A stretch of DNA of 64,000 nt from Phymorhynchus buccinoides. Its lineage: Eukaryota; Mollusca; Gastropoda; Neogastropoda; Raphitomidae. This document shows positions 13,201 through 20,518 of the stretch, one piece after another (the stretch's first letter is position 1; each line of letters starts with the position of its first letter). The notes below the pieces were generated by a model, which did not search any database, was not told where the DNA came from, and saw nothing but the letters and a program-made list of their open reading frames with translations. The stretch spans positions 37,738,669 through 37,802,668 of the forward strand of contig CM065695.1 of NCBI GenBank assembly GCA_017654935.2, read 5' to 3'. A program made the position numbers and the translations under genes.

Positions 13201-15790
13201 TTCCAAGTCATGCTGTGTAGAGCCCCACTGACACCAACGCCATATCAGGGCTGTCGCCACGTGAAAACATCGATTATGCGATTCTAAAAACAAATACAGT
13301 GGAACCTCCCTTATAAGACCTCCCATTATAAGACTCCCTCCCACATAAGACCTACTTCTCTAAGACATTGCCCTTCTTTGTAAGTATTAAAATTACCTCC
13401 CTTATAAGACCCCTCCCTTATCCCTTGGATGATTCTTGAAGGTCTTATAAGGGAGGCTCCACTGTACAGTCAAACCTCTATTATAAGAACCTCCATTAAA
13501 AAGACCTCCTCCCATTTAAGAGCAATTTGTTTTTTACACGGATGTACCATATTTTTCTGACTATAAGGCGCACACACCCCACCCCCACCCACCCCCGCCA
13601 AATCTTACACAAAATTCAGATTTTGTTATTATGTTTTCTTACTATATTGTTTGTCACATTATAGCACTGTTTCGAAATGAAAACGGAAGTAACAGACGAG
13701 TTGTGTGCCCGTTAGGACACTTAGTTCCAGTTAGACGACGAAAATGGTGTTTTACGTCCTCTTGGTCTGAATCAGACACATATGGGACATTTGCAAATAC
13801 AAATATGGTGGGAAGAATACTGGAGGCAATGCCCGGAGGCAGTATGAAACCAGTAAAGTCCCGATTTTTTTAATTAATACAGATAGGTGTAGCGGTAACC
13901 ACGCCTCGGTCAAACCCCATCGGCCATGGCACAGCCACAAGTATTTAATGAGTAATTAGTTCCAGTTAGGAAATGCTGTAAACACAGCATGGCTGCTCCG
14001 TAATTGAAATAGAGGGGTGTTTAATTGCTCAGTTATCAGTTTGCAGATTTAATAATATTAAGTCCTGTTTCATGTTTCTTTCTTAAAGTGTTTACATTCG
14101 TTGACTATAAACAGTTATGTTCTTATTTGTTTACTTGATACGACCACATTAATACCCTAAGACTTGAAGACAAGAACAAAATATAGTTGTTGTTTAAGGT
14201 AGGTAACTTCCATTTTTTAATTCTAATTTTGAACCAGAACTACCCCAAACCGACTTCAAGACGAGACAATAGGGAAAGATAACCCCAAAAGACAGAATTA
14301 TGAAACAGTGCTATAACTATAAGGCGCAGGGGTCTCAGTCTGGGAAAAAAAATTATCGCATTATAGTCCGTAAAATATGATAATGTATCTTACTATAATT
14401 TATGTACGGAACTGACCTCTGTCATAAGACCCATCCAATTTAAGACCGATTTTTCCTGACTTTTTGGAAGTCTTCAAAAAAAAGAGTTAAAACATTCCTA
14501 GTCTTCAGTTAAAAACACAGTATTTCATTTTCAACAAAAATACCTTTCTGAATAGCTAGACAGCTTTCCCAACAGGAGAAGACAAAAACACTTTCTAGAT
14601 AATGAAATGGATGTCCCCTGAAGTCGGAGTATGGCCGCCCATGTGGCGGGGCCCTTTAAAAGCAGCCATACACGTAATCTTCCCACCCAAGGCCATACGA
14701 AATGTTCAAATGGCACTGGGTGTGCCCCCAGAGTGTTTAAGCTGGGGAACGAAAACAACAAAACAGCATGAAATGGAGAAAGAAAGCGATGAAACACAAT
14801 GAATGGAAACAATTAAGGAAGACCTATGGATAGATAGCAGTACACCAAACTTTTCATGGCAGAAAAGAAGAAAAAAAAAAAAAAGGCATGGATCCCACGT
14901 CTGTTTAGACCCACATTAGTGTGAACGAGATCAAGAAACAACATGCACATTTATGCCACTACACTGCGTAAATACATGTAATTATGATAATAATAATAAT
15001 AATTACAATAATAATACACTGCGTAAATACATGTAATTATGATAATAATAATAATAATAATAATAACTAAGCAACTAAGCATGTCTTCCATGCTTAATCT
15101 TTAGAAGCCTTAAAAGCGCTGACAAAATAAATAAATAGTTACATAAATAATAATAAATACCATAGCAAAAGCAAGTAACAAAATATGTACATCACAAAAC
15201 GCGATTCACACACAAACATGTAAATGCATATTAAGAGTACAGTGGAACCTCCCTTATAAGACCTCCCATTATAAGACTCCCTCCCACATAAGACCTATTT
15301 ATCTGAGACATTGCAGGTCTTTATAAGTATTAAAATTACCTCCCTTATAAGACCTCATTTTGGATGATTTTTGAAGGTCTTATAAGGAAGGTTCCACTGC
15401 AATAATAATAATAATAATAATAATAACTAAGCATGTCTTCTACGCTTAATCTTTAGCAGCCTTAAGTAAATAGTTACATAAATAACAATACCATAGCAAA
15501 AGCAAGTAACAAAATATGTACATCACAAAACGCGATTCACACACACACACACATGCACACAAACATGTAAATGCATTTTAAGAGTATAAACAAAGCCTAC
15601 AGGTAAATGCCTATCCTTTTTCTGATCTTTATGACAAAACAAAGGGGTTCACCTCATCGTCGTCTTCCTTTCGTCTGCGGACTTTGTGTCTGCGTCCCGA
15701 GGCCTTGACCTCCTCCTGGCTGAGGATCACCTGGGCCAGCGGCCCTCCCCGGGCCTCCCGGTTCCCTTTCACTGGCTTGGTTTTGGGCAT
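1211..15790 (-). CDS. BYSL: Bystin, gene span, exons 1-7 of a partial gene
   Basis: Bystin (Enp1 in yeast) is a nucleolar and pre-40S factor needed for 18S rRNA processing and small-subunit export; that is family knowledge. Seven exons join in phase with GT..AG introns: 15653-15790, 13046-13155, 10279-10429, 7690-7816, 4501-4643, 2521-2618 and 1211-1289, giving 282 residues. Recognisable stretches are the basic start [10 protein letters not shown], the acidic region of exon 3, [49 protein letters not shown] and [18 protein letters not shown], all collinear with vertebrate bystin. Human bystin is about 437 residues, so about 155 C-terminal residues lie beyond the left edge. Introns are packed with mobile elements, but no exon is interrupted. 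The start is the first ATG and gives the family-typical MPK N-terminus. Confidence 0.93.
1380..1625 (-). mobile_element. (GAA)n-tailed retroposon family, partial copy
   Basis: This shares the block with GGCAGGAGAATGG, GATAGTAGATGACAG and ACTTCCAGAAGGTGGGGGAA seen in fuller copies at 38.1 and 48.7 kb. It lacks the 3' half and the GAA tail. Confidence 0.7.
1932..1960 (+). repeat. (GT)n microsatellite
   Basis: About 14 GT units follow a G-run in the BYSL intron between exons 7 and 6. Confidence 0.9.
2122..2306 (+). mobile_element. pogo/Tigger-like MITE, full length
   Basis: The ends CAGTGGAACC and GGTTCCACTG are inverted and flanked by TA on both sides. Inside are repeated CTTATAAG-type motifs and a G-run. 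The TA duplication and the CAGTGGAACC terminus are characters of pogo/Tigger elements. No transposase is present. Confidence 0.8.
2340..2475 (+). mobile_element. (GAA)n-tailed retroposon, 3' fragment
   Basis: It holds the family's 3' part: CTCCTCCGATATCAGAATG, AGACCAGTGAAAACTGAAAA, then CCTGGGAACGCAGAAGAAGA. It stops 46 bp from the donor of BYSL exon 6. Confidence 0.8.
2521..2618 (-). CDS. BYSL: BYSL exon 6
   Basis: Acceptor CTGCCGCAG, donor GTGTGT, 98 nt, phase 0 in and phase 2 out. It encodes [19 protein letters not shown], then [12 protein letters not shown], clearly equivalent to the ILYVTEP..W..AAM...TRIFASNL block of bystin. Confidence 0.93.
2619..3331 (+). other. BYSL intron 5 sequence, pyrimidine-rich, no gene seen
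   Basis: The left part has T-runs, a TC-rich tract (about 2755-2885) and a C-run near 2925-2950. I see no exon or recognisable element between 2950 and 3330. Confidence 0.5.
3332..3886 (+). mobile_element. Foldback TIR element with TTAA flanks
   Basis: The left arm AGGGGCACCCTGACGGATGA and the complement of the right arm (AGGTGGATCCTGACGGATGA) match. Pairing continues for over 100 bp through AGCAAAGTGAGT. Both outer borders read TTAA. No transposase frame is seen. TTAA flanks suggest a piggyBac-like or Kolobok-like non-autonomous element. Confidence 0.7.
4229..4280 (+). repeat. (CA)n microsatellite
   Basis: About 25 CA units with two CG interruptions, directly upstream of the tRNA-like SINE head. 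Confidence 0.9.
4303..4400 (+). mobile_element. tRNA-derived SINE head
   Basis: GCTGTAGCTCAGTTGGTAAG contains a near-perfect pol III A box (TAGCTCAGTTGG). A degenerate B box (GGTTTGCGAGTTTTCC) follows at about the expected distance. The cloverleaf cannot be drawn cleanly and the sequence runs on, so this is a SINE and not a tRNA gene. Confidence 0.65.
4501..4643 (-). CDS. BYSL: BYSL exon 5
   Basis: Acceptor TGTGTTCAG, donor GTGAGT, 143 nt. It encodes [18 protein letters not shown], then [17 protein letters not shown], matching the vertebrate segment around [15 protein letters not shown] tRNA-headed SINE lies about 110 bp downstream of the donor. Confidence 0.92.
4644..5560 (+). other. BYSL intron 4 left part, MITE-like and unassigned
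   Basis: At 4671 TTAACCCTTTCACCTCAAGC resembles the left end of the piggyBac-like family. A C-run occurs near 4829. Positions 5105-5140 are a paralogue of the target site of the hAT-like element at 12253. The rest is AT-rich with no exon seen. Confidence 0.4.
5570..7262 (+). mobile_element. (GAA)n-tailed retroposon expanded by an internal satellite
   Basis: The left flank (GGGGGTCTTCCGTACAAATA, then CTTCTGGAAGTTCTG) and right flank (GAGCTCCTCCGAAATCAGAC, then CCTGGGAATGCAGAAGAAGA) are the two halves of the dispersed retroposon. Single-copy relatives at 38.1 and 52.4 kb have one internal motif where this copy has the satellite at 5667-7102. Confidence 0.85.
5667..7102 (+). repeat. 57-bp satellite, 25 units
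   Basis: The unit begins CTGCCTTTTTCCTCGCTTTG and ends CTTTTGGCCCATTCTC. Unit starts run from 5667 to 7092, exactly 25 periods of 57 bp, with only a few point variants (CTCG/CTTG, TTTTGG/TTTGGG). Because 57 is divisible by three, frames of about 490-550 codons are open on both strands. These are artefacts of the period, and the array lies inside a BYSL intron. Confidence 0.95.
7250..7670 (+). mobile_element. piggyBac-like MITE, degraded
   Basis: The left end CTTAACTGCCTGCCCCGTG and right end GGCAGTGAAGGGGTAAG are inverted relatives of the TTAA-flanked family. Inside it shares the GATGTCATAACTTTTGATGTC block with the copies at 9.1 and 40.2 kb. Confidence 0.55.
7690..7816 (-). CDS. BYSL: BYSL exon 4
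   Basis: Acceptor TTTTCACAG, donor GTCAGT, 127 nt, phase 0 in and phase 1 out. It encodes [16 protein letters not shown] and [18 protein letters not shown], among the best-conserved bystin segments, at the start of the bystin domain. Confidence 0.92.
7862..7990 (+). mobile_element. (GAA)n-tailed retroposon, 3' fragment
   Basis: CTCCTCCGAAATCGGAATG, ACTGAAAACCGGACACATAC and a GAAGAAGAAG tail match the family 3' half. It begins 45 bp upstream of BYSL exon 4. Confidence 0.8.
8000..8847 (+). other. BYSL intron 3 sequence, no gene seen
   Basis: Positions 8000-8060 carry (AAT)n followed by GAGCGCCCTTTCTCTC and GGCGCTTCACAATT, a short dispersed motif also recognisable near 10.08, 27.25 and 44.17 kb. 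The remainder holds short CA and ATC tracts and unassigned sequence. Confidence 0.4.
8848..8911 (+). repeat. (GGA)n microsatellite
   Basis: About 21 uninterrupted GAG/GGA units inside a purine-rich tract from 8760. The poly-Leu and poly-Ser frames on the other strand are low-complexity shadows. Confidence 0.95.
9081..9815 (+). mobile_element. piggyBac-like TTAA element, degraded
   Basis: TTAA at 9077-9080 followed by CCCTTTCCCTGCC, and the right end GGCAGTGAAGTGGCTAAC, are inverted termini of the family. The interior has a GATGTCATTGATGATGTCAC block and appears to hold at least one further insertion. Confidence 0.5.
9816..10278 (+). other. GT-rich intron sequence before BYSL exon 3
   Basis: Irregular GT/GC dinucleotide sequence (about 9820-10060) is followed by the short motif GTAAAGCGCTTTGTGCTCG and AT-rich DNA. 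No gene is seen. Confidence 0.5.
10279..10429 (-). CDS. BYSL: BYSL exon 3
   Basis: Acceptor CTGTTGCAG, donor GTAAGA, 151 nt, phase 2 in and phase 0 out. It encodes [18 protein letters not shown] followed by an imperfect repeat rich in Asp and Glu ([15 protein letters not shown]). Vertebrate bystins have an acidic linker here with little sequence conservation. Confidence 0.8.
10717..11850 (+). repeat. ~172-bp tandem duplication, three copies, middle copy split by a transposon
   Basis: A unit starting TTTACATTATGATCTACCAG begins at 10717, 10889 and 11754. Each includes a retroposon 3' end (GCATTCCCAGGCTATATGGC). The middle copy carries the TIR element at 11018-11690. The first copy reads straight through that site, so it shows the empty state. 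Confidence 0.8.
11018..11690 (+). mobile_element. TIR element with 6-bp duplication and zinc-finger remnant (hAT-like)
   Basis: The termini CAGACCTGCCTAC and GTAGGCAGGTCTG are inverted. TGTTTG is duplicated at 11012-11017 and 11691-11696. The minus strand at 11061-11285 encodes [17 protein letters not shown] with a following HVQSAKH, a C2H2/BED-like finger of the kind found at the N-terminus of some hAT transposases. No catalytic domain is present. Related copies lie at 16370 and 20972. Confidence 0.75.
11790..12090 (-). mobile_element. (GAA)n-tailed retroposon, near-complete copy
   Basis: Reading on the minus strand, the element ends in the GAA tail at about 11790. It includes GGAGCTCAAAGGAGAAAATT, GATAGTAGATGATAG and ACTTCCAGAAGG (plus-strand text). 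Confidence 0.75.
12100..12205 (+). mobile_element. (GAA)n-tailed retroposon, 3' fragment
   Basis: GTACGCAGCGGGGAGACCA, AATGAAAACTGAAAACCAGA and a CCTGGGAACGCACAAGAAGA tail. It faces the copy ending at 12090. Confidence 0.7.
12253..12657 (+). mobile_element. hAT-like foldback MITE, copy 1, 8-bp duplication
   Basis: The element runs GGTAAAGGTAAAGATGTGCC to CACATCTTGACCTTTACC, with arms pairing over most of its 405 bp. CATGACCA is duplicated at 12245-12252 and 12658-12665. The same target exists unfilled at 5114-5121. An 8-bp duplication fits hAT; no transposase is present. Confidence 0.85.
12661..13045 (+). other. BYSL intron 2 sequence, no gene seen
   Basis: The first 70 bases continue the repeat that hosts the 12253 element. 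The rest, up to the exon 2 donor, is not recognised. Confidence 0.4.
13046..13155 (-). CDS. BYSL: BYSL exon 2
   Basis: A poly-T tract and TTTTTTCAG acceptor precede [18 protein letters not shown], equivalent to the LSRRILQQARQQQ helix of vertebrate bystin. It ends in a proline-rich stretch before a GTACTC donor, phase 2 (codons 47-82 plus two bases). Confidence 0.88.
13297..13464 (+). mobile_element. pogo/Tigger-like MITE
   Basis: CAGTGGAACCTCCCTTATAA at the left and GGGAGGCTCCACTG at the right, flanked by TA. A second related terminus, CAGTCAAACCTC, starts at 13467 and shares the TA, so two elements abut. Confidence 0.8.
13660..14315 (+). mobile_element. Foldback element with TATAGCACTG ends, copy 1
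   Basis: TATAGCACTGTTTCGAAATG and ATTATGAAACAGTGCTATA bound the element. The interior (AGTAACAGACGAGTTGTGTG; GTTGTTTAAGGTAGGTAA) is shared with a second copy at 63365-63867. A short dispersed repeat (about 13735-13935) sits inside, flanked by repeated TTAGTTCCAGTTAG. Confidence 0.7.
13735..13935 (+). repeat. Short dispersed repeat (ACACATATGGGACATT family), copy 1
   Basis: It shares TTTTACGTCCTCTTGGT, ACACATATGGGACATT and CCAGTAAAGTCC with 33587-33720 and 58745-58935, plus a remnant at 63467-63512. Likely a retroposed short element; class unknown. Confidence 0.65.
14615..14765 (+). mobile_element. Gastropod-type SINE, copy 1
   Basis: CCTGAAGTCGGAGTATGGCC to GGAACGAAAACAACAAAAC. Copies with the same head lie on the minus strand at 45985, 51675 and 58549. 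I recall this family from gastropod introns; that attribution is from memory. Confidence 0.65.
14990..15590 (+). repeat. Tandem duplication with one MITE-filled copy
   Basis: AAGCATGTCTTC and CATAGCAAAAGCAAGTAACA, then ATGTACATCACAAAACGCGA, occur at 15040-15238 and again at 15425-15590. The MITE at 15240-15399 sits at the end of the first unit; the second reads AAGAGTATAAAC unfilled. Confidence 0.75.
15240..15399 (+). mobile_element. pogo/Tigger-like MITE
   Basis: CAGTGGAACCTCCCTTATAA at the left and AAGGAAGGTTCCACTG at the right. The left TA is kept; the right TA has become CA next to an AAT microsatellite. Confidence 0.8.
15653..15790 (-). CDS. BYSL: BYSL exon 1
   Basis: Forty-six codons from the ATG at 15790-15788, ending in an acidic run (KEDDDE) before a GTGAAC donor, phase 0. 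The text [10 protein letters not shown], then [18 protein letters not shown], matches the basic N-terminus of bystins. Confidence 0.9.
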
Positions 15791-16369
15791 CGTCACTCTC
15801 GAGTACTGTCAGACATAATAGACAGCATGAACTGTGAGGATACGATTACAAGAGGTCAACATGAATTAAGATGACAAGAGGTCAATATGAATTAATCATC
15901 ATGAATTTTGCTTTTCTTCGCACCATCTCGTGAAGCACTGCATGGAATCACTTAAAATTTTGTGCGTGAGTGTAATACAAGAAATAGATGTCAGCAGCGC
16001 ATGAATATCCCTGAGCCTGGGAGTGTCGCCGAGTGGCAGACATGTCTGTTTTTCTTCACCCTCTGATAACTAATAAGCCACAGCATGAAATTAGGTTTGA
16101 AGTTCCTGCGCACGAGTTAGTTCCATTTGACATAATTATGTAAGGATACACAGACGAAAGGCTGCTGACCAATTTGTTTCCCTTTCGCTCAAAATCATGC
16201 TGTGTGACTTCAATGCCTTTTTCTTTTTAAATGGAATATGAATGTTACATAATTAATGTGTACTGGATAAAGGATGGTGATAGCTGAGCAAGAAAGTGGT
16301 TTCTGTGTGTCAAAATAAAGAGAATAGGAGAATGTGATGTGAATCATATAATGAAAACCAATGTCATTT
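15791..16369 (+). other. Region upstream of BYSL, presumed 5'UTR and promoter side
   Basis: About 580 bp between the BYSL start codon and a TIR element. I see no TATA box at a convincing position, no CpG-rich block and no repeat I recognise. Confidence 0.35.
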
Positions 16370-16583
16370 CAGACCTGTTTACCCCCTACACAAATCTTGA
16401 GTAGTCTGGATAGCTGAAATGAGTAGTGTTGGTGTGAAATGAGTAGTCCTCTTCATTAAACCATCAAATAATGTTCACTGAAAATGAGTAATTAGAGCAT
16501 AATTTTCAATTTTGAAGAGTACCGGTAGTAGAGGTCCAAATTGAGTAGAATACTACTTGAAAAGAGTAGAGTAAACAGGTCTG
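16370..16583 (+). mobile_element. TIR element with 6-bp duplication, short deletion derivative
   Basis: CAGACCTGTTTACCCCC and AGAGTAAACAGGTCTG are inverted. TCATTT is duplicated at 16364-16369 and 16584-16589. The interior has no coding remnant. Same family as 11018 and 20972. Confidence 0.85.
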
Positions 16584-16659
16584 TCATTTAAACAGAATAT
16601 CAATACTGTAAAAATATCATATACAACACAAGGTTCTTGAACCTGAAGCTAGTGCAACA

Positions 16660-17016
16660 AACATGAAACATAAGGAGCAGGCCAAGAAGGGGAACATCAT
16701 CAAAGTCAATCGTTTGGGGGTCAAAATGTGAAACAAGGTTAGGCCTATCAAAGTTTCCATGAAGGACAGTGAGAACAGGAATCAAATTTTGAAGAGAGCA
16801 AAAAACATCAAGGATTCTTCCAAATACAATAAAATAGGAATTTCAGCAGACAAGACTCTGAGAGAGAGAGAGGCAGACAAAAAACTACTGGAGGAACGAA
16901 GAACCAGAAGAGAGGAAGGGGAAGATGTGGTGATCTTCAGGGGGAAGGTGGTTCCTAGACAATCCCTATCCTCACAGGGCAAGGCTGCTGGCGATTCAGC
17001 CAGCAGTACTCATTGA
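16660..17016 (+). pseudogene. LINE ORF1 C-terminal remnant
   Basis: KDSENRNQILKRAKNIK, then LREREADKKLLEERRTRRE and VIFRGKVVPR, resemble the C-terminal part of ORF1 proteins of CR1/jockey-type LINEs. An in-frame stop lies just upstream of the ATG at 16759, and the N-terminal part and any zinc knuckles are missing. Confidence 0.7.
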
Positions 17017-17146
17017 CTTGGTAAAGAGAAGTCAAAATCTACTGTACATAGTGTAAATACTAATATAAAGTTTGTAAATAGTTTCAACTTTTCTTTCTCA
17101 AAGTCAAAAGTCAAGATGTACCAATTTTTTTTAAGTGTGTTTCAAC

Positions 17147-18475
17147 AAATGTCGATTCTGTAACTAACAAACTTGATGAATCAGAATCTCTCATTATAGA
17201 AACTAAACCAAGTATTATAATGCTTACTGAAACCCAACCAAAAGCAACTAGGTTAGTAGGTATGAGGAAAACTGGCTTCCAGCATTTGAGGAGTATGCAA
17301 CTTTATCAGATCCTGTTGGTAGAGGGGTTATGGCATTTATACACACTTCTTTGAATGCAGTAAGGAGACCCGACTTAGAGCTATTTCATCCCTCATTGGT
17401 GTTTGAAATTTCAGGAAGCAACGAAAAGTTAATTTTCTCTGTAATTTACAGATCACCCAACAGCACTGATCCTGAAAACCATTCACTGAATTCCATGAAT
17501 GAAAAATTGAACGCAAGTACATCTTTTAGAGACTCTGTCGTGAAAACCGGGGATTTTAACTACCCTGAAATAGACTGGGATAACCAAGTAGGCACTAGAA
17601 ACTCTGATCACCCATCTTCATTGTTTTTAAATACAGTGCAGGAAGCTTTCCTCTCTCAAGTTATTCTAGAACCTACTCATTTTAGAGGAATGCAAAATGC
17701 AAATATTCTAGACCTCATCTCATGTAAAAATACAAACGATGTAACCAATATCTCATACCTTCCACCCCTAGGTAAGAGTCACCATGTCACATTGACCTTC
17801 AACATATCCTGCTTCCAAACTTGTAAATCTAGCTCAAATGAAGACATACAAAATTTAAAAAGGTATCTAATGGATAAAGGTGATTACGATGGACTTAGAA
17901 ACTTCTTTGATAGTATCAAATGGGACGAGACACTTACTGACAGCATCAATGCTAATGAATGCTGGGAAATAATACATACTAAACTATGTGAAGGTAGGAA
18001 CAAAGTCATTCCTTTCCGATATTTCAAACCGAGACGTGTTTATGAGAGGAAACAAGTACCGCAAACTGTCCTTGATCAAATTAGAGCAAAGCGCCGTGCC
18101 TTTAAATGGTACAAAAAAAATAGGACTAAGGAAAATTATAATGCATACGCAAGAGCAAGAAACCAAGTAAAATGGGCATTACGTAAAGCAAGAAAAGCAA
18201 AAGAAATTGAACTTGCAAAGAACATAAAAAATGACCCTAAAAGTTTCTATGCTTATGTTTCGTCAAAATCAAAACCTAAAGAGGGAATTATTAATTTATT
18301 AAAACCTGATGGTACGCTCACTCAGACAGATCAAGAAAAGACAGAAGTGCTTAATAATTTCTTATCAAGTGTAAATGAAGATTCCAATAATATCCCTTTC
18401 TTTCCTAAACAGACAAAACCTTGTCTAATGTTGAATTCACAGAAAGTGACATTCATAAAAGATTGTCCAATTTAA
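17147..18475 (+). pseudogene. LINE endonuclease domain and linker, broken
   Basis: Visible endonuclease motifs are IIMLTETQP, GRGVMAFIHTSLNA, FSVIYRSPNS, GDFNYPEIDW, NILDLISC and GKSHHVTLTF (the usual S-D-H has become S-H-H). A frameshift near 17260-17330 separates the first motif from the rest. The longest open stretch is 17330-18475, with a basic linker (KRRAFKWYKKNRTKENYNAY) before the RT. Confidence 0.8.
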
Positions 18476-18581
18476 ATATTTCAAAATCCGCTGGCCCCGA
18501 AAGCATACATCCCAGACTTTAAAAGAATTAAAAGACTACCTCTCTTTACCTCTAAAAATACTATTTGACAAAACTCTTTAA

Positions 18582-19093
18582 CCCTTTCAACGCTAGCCAT
18601 TCCACGGCCAATATTTACCATTACACTTACCCAGGTAGAGAAAAGATTTTGTCTGCAACATTGGGGATTCCTCTGTGACAGGGCCTGTCCTTACCTCCCA
18701 AAACATAAGGTCACTGGATACCAGACCCTCATTTGATGCTTTTTGGTGACATGGGTCTTAACCCTCTTGCATTCGCATTTGTTATAGACAAAACTACTTC
18801 TAGTGTTCACATTCTTTCACACATTTTTTAGGAAATCTGTCTTGTGAAGCACATGGAGCACTATGCATTTACTATCACATCATTGCTAGTGAGAAGAGTC
18901 TTCACGGAGTGTTTCTAGCCAGCCAGAACTTAGTGTGTGATGAAAATGCCATCAGAGGGGGTCTCAGACAGGGGGCAAGCTAAGGGCGGTGTGAATACAC
19001 AGAGGCAACTTCCGGCTGGACGGTTTGGGCTGGAATAAATGCAAGAGGGTTAAATCATTGTGGTGCCAAGAGGCGACAGTTGCGATGAAAGGG
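18582..19093 (+). mobile_element. piggyBac-like MITE inside the LINE
   Basis: CCCTTTCAACGC and GCGATGAAAGGG are inverted. TTAA lies at 18578-18581 and 19094-19097. Reading across with one TTAA retained, the LINE frame continues as expected, which supports exact element borders. The interior is non-coding. Confidence 0.85.
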
Positions 19094-19139
19094 TTAAGGA
19101 AGGCAAAATCCCAAACCAATAGAAGCAAGCTGAGGTAAA

Positions 19140-19924
19140 ACCTATATTTTAAAAACGCAATTAAAAACGATCCAGGAAATTACAGACCAGTTAGTCTGAC
19201 AAGTTTCCATAGTCTGTAAGTTATGTGAAGGCATAATTAGAGACTCTGTAAGTCTAAATGATAATTTTGTATCAAATAACCTACTATCTGACTGCCAATT
19301 TGGATTTAGTTCTGGTAGGTCATGTACTACTCAACTGTTAAATACATCAAATGATTGGTTGGTTATGATTAAAACGATAACATACCTGTTGATGTGGTAT
19401 ACTTGGATCTACAGAGCTTTTGATAAGGTCCCACATATAAGATTGTTACATAAGCTTAAGGGCTATGATATGGATCATAGATGACAAAGTACATGTACTT
19501 ATGTGGATTCAAGAATTTCTTACAGACAGGACTCAGTGTGTTAGCATTGGAGAAGATAAATCTGAAAATTCTTATGTTACTAGTGGTGTTCCTCAGGGTA
19601 GTAGTGTATTGGGACCAACTTTGTTTATTTATTTTATAAACAACATGCCCGATACAGTCAACTGTATTATAAAAATCTTTGCAGACGATACAAAAGCTTA
19701 TTGCGGAATCCTCAGTGATGAATCTAAAACTAAACTTCAAGAGTGTATAGACAAATTAGTTAATTGGACGAAAGAATGGCAAATTAAATTTAATGGACAG
19801 AAGTGTAAAGTGTTGCATATTGGTAAAAATAAACCTAACTTTAGTTACACAATTGATGGTTGTGAATTAGAAGCTTCTGAAGTGGAAAAAGGCCTGGGAG
19901 CTATGGTGGATAATAAGTTAAATT
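19140..19924 (+). pseudogene. LINE reverse-transcriptase domain, broken
   Basis: RPVSLTS-like and DCQFGFSSGRSCTTQL segments (frameshifted) are followed by a clean stretch with VTSGVPQGSSVLGPTLFIYF and the catalytic FADDTKAY, then WQIKFNGQKCKVLHIG. The stretch ends at KLNWQ where the hAT-like element is inserted. Confidence 0.85.
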
Positions 19925-20342
19925 GGCAAAGGTCAAGATGTGCCACCCCCCTAGATTTCTCGGTTGTTTCCATTTTTCCGTTCTTGCCTTTCTTACCAAA
20001 CATTAAGCTGTATTTTATTAACCTTTTCAGGCAATTATCTTTGTTGAATAATTAATCGCAGTCATGATAAAGGCCATTATCTAATAGGACCTCCCCCCCC
20101 CCCCATGTAGTGCAGTACACCGCTGCATTTGTCACAGTCCTGGTTCATTGCGTTTTTCCGTCTTGCCTTTATCTTCTACTATTATTGAATGCATGTGTTT
20201 CATTATGTAAATGGATGAAAATTAGTGTGAAATATAGCAAATGATAGAGGATGAAGTACTCAATCTGCAGTAAGAAAGGCAAGAACGGAAAAATGGAAAC
20301 AACCGACAAATGGAGGAGGGGGGGCGCATCTTTACCATTACC
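19925..20342 (+). mobile_element. hAT-like foldback MITE, copy 2, inside the LINE RT
   Basis: GGCAAAGGTCAAGATGTGCC at the left and GGGCGCATCTTTACCATTACC-like right end. AGTTAAATT stands on both sides (19916-19924 and 20343-20351), an 8-bp duplication plus one chance base. The LINE frame resumes immediately after. Confidence 0.8.
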
Positions 20343-20518
20343 AGTTAAATTTTGATCATCACATCACTGAAACTATTAAAAAGGTAAATAAAATCTCTGG
20401 TAAGATTTTTCATTTTATTCAGCACAAAACTAAAGATATTATGGTGCCCTTGTTCAAATCATTGGTGAGACCAATAGTAGAATATGGTAATGTGATTTGG
20501 TCTCCATCATTAAAGAAA

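Larger units (their letters stand above)
13547..14384 (+). mobile_element. Inverted-repeat element, CATATTTTTCTGACTATAAG termini
   Basis: The left end CATATTTTTCTGACTATAAG and right end GCATTATAGTCCGTAAAATA are inverted relatives. A shorter relative lies at 49803-49985. Its interior is taken up by the foldback at 13660-14315. Superfamily not assigned. Confidence 0.6.
13467..14480 (+). mobile_element. Second pogo-like element with nested insertions
   Basis: CAGTCAAACCTCTATTATAA starts the left side. Related sequence resumes at about 14405 (ACCTCTGTCATAAGACCCAT) and runs to 14480. Between them lies a different inverted-repeat element, itself interrupted again. Confidence 0.55.

Noticed and set aside
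17330..18475. Host gene encoding an endonuclease/exonuclease-like protein (381 codons)
   Set aside because: The motifs are those of a LINE endonuclease followed by RT, with frameshifts and nested insertions around it. It is a dead retrotransposon.
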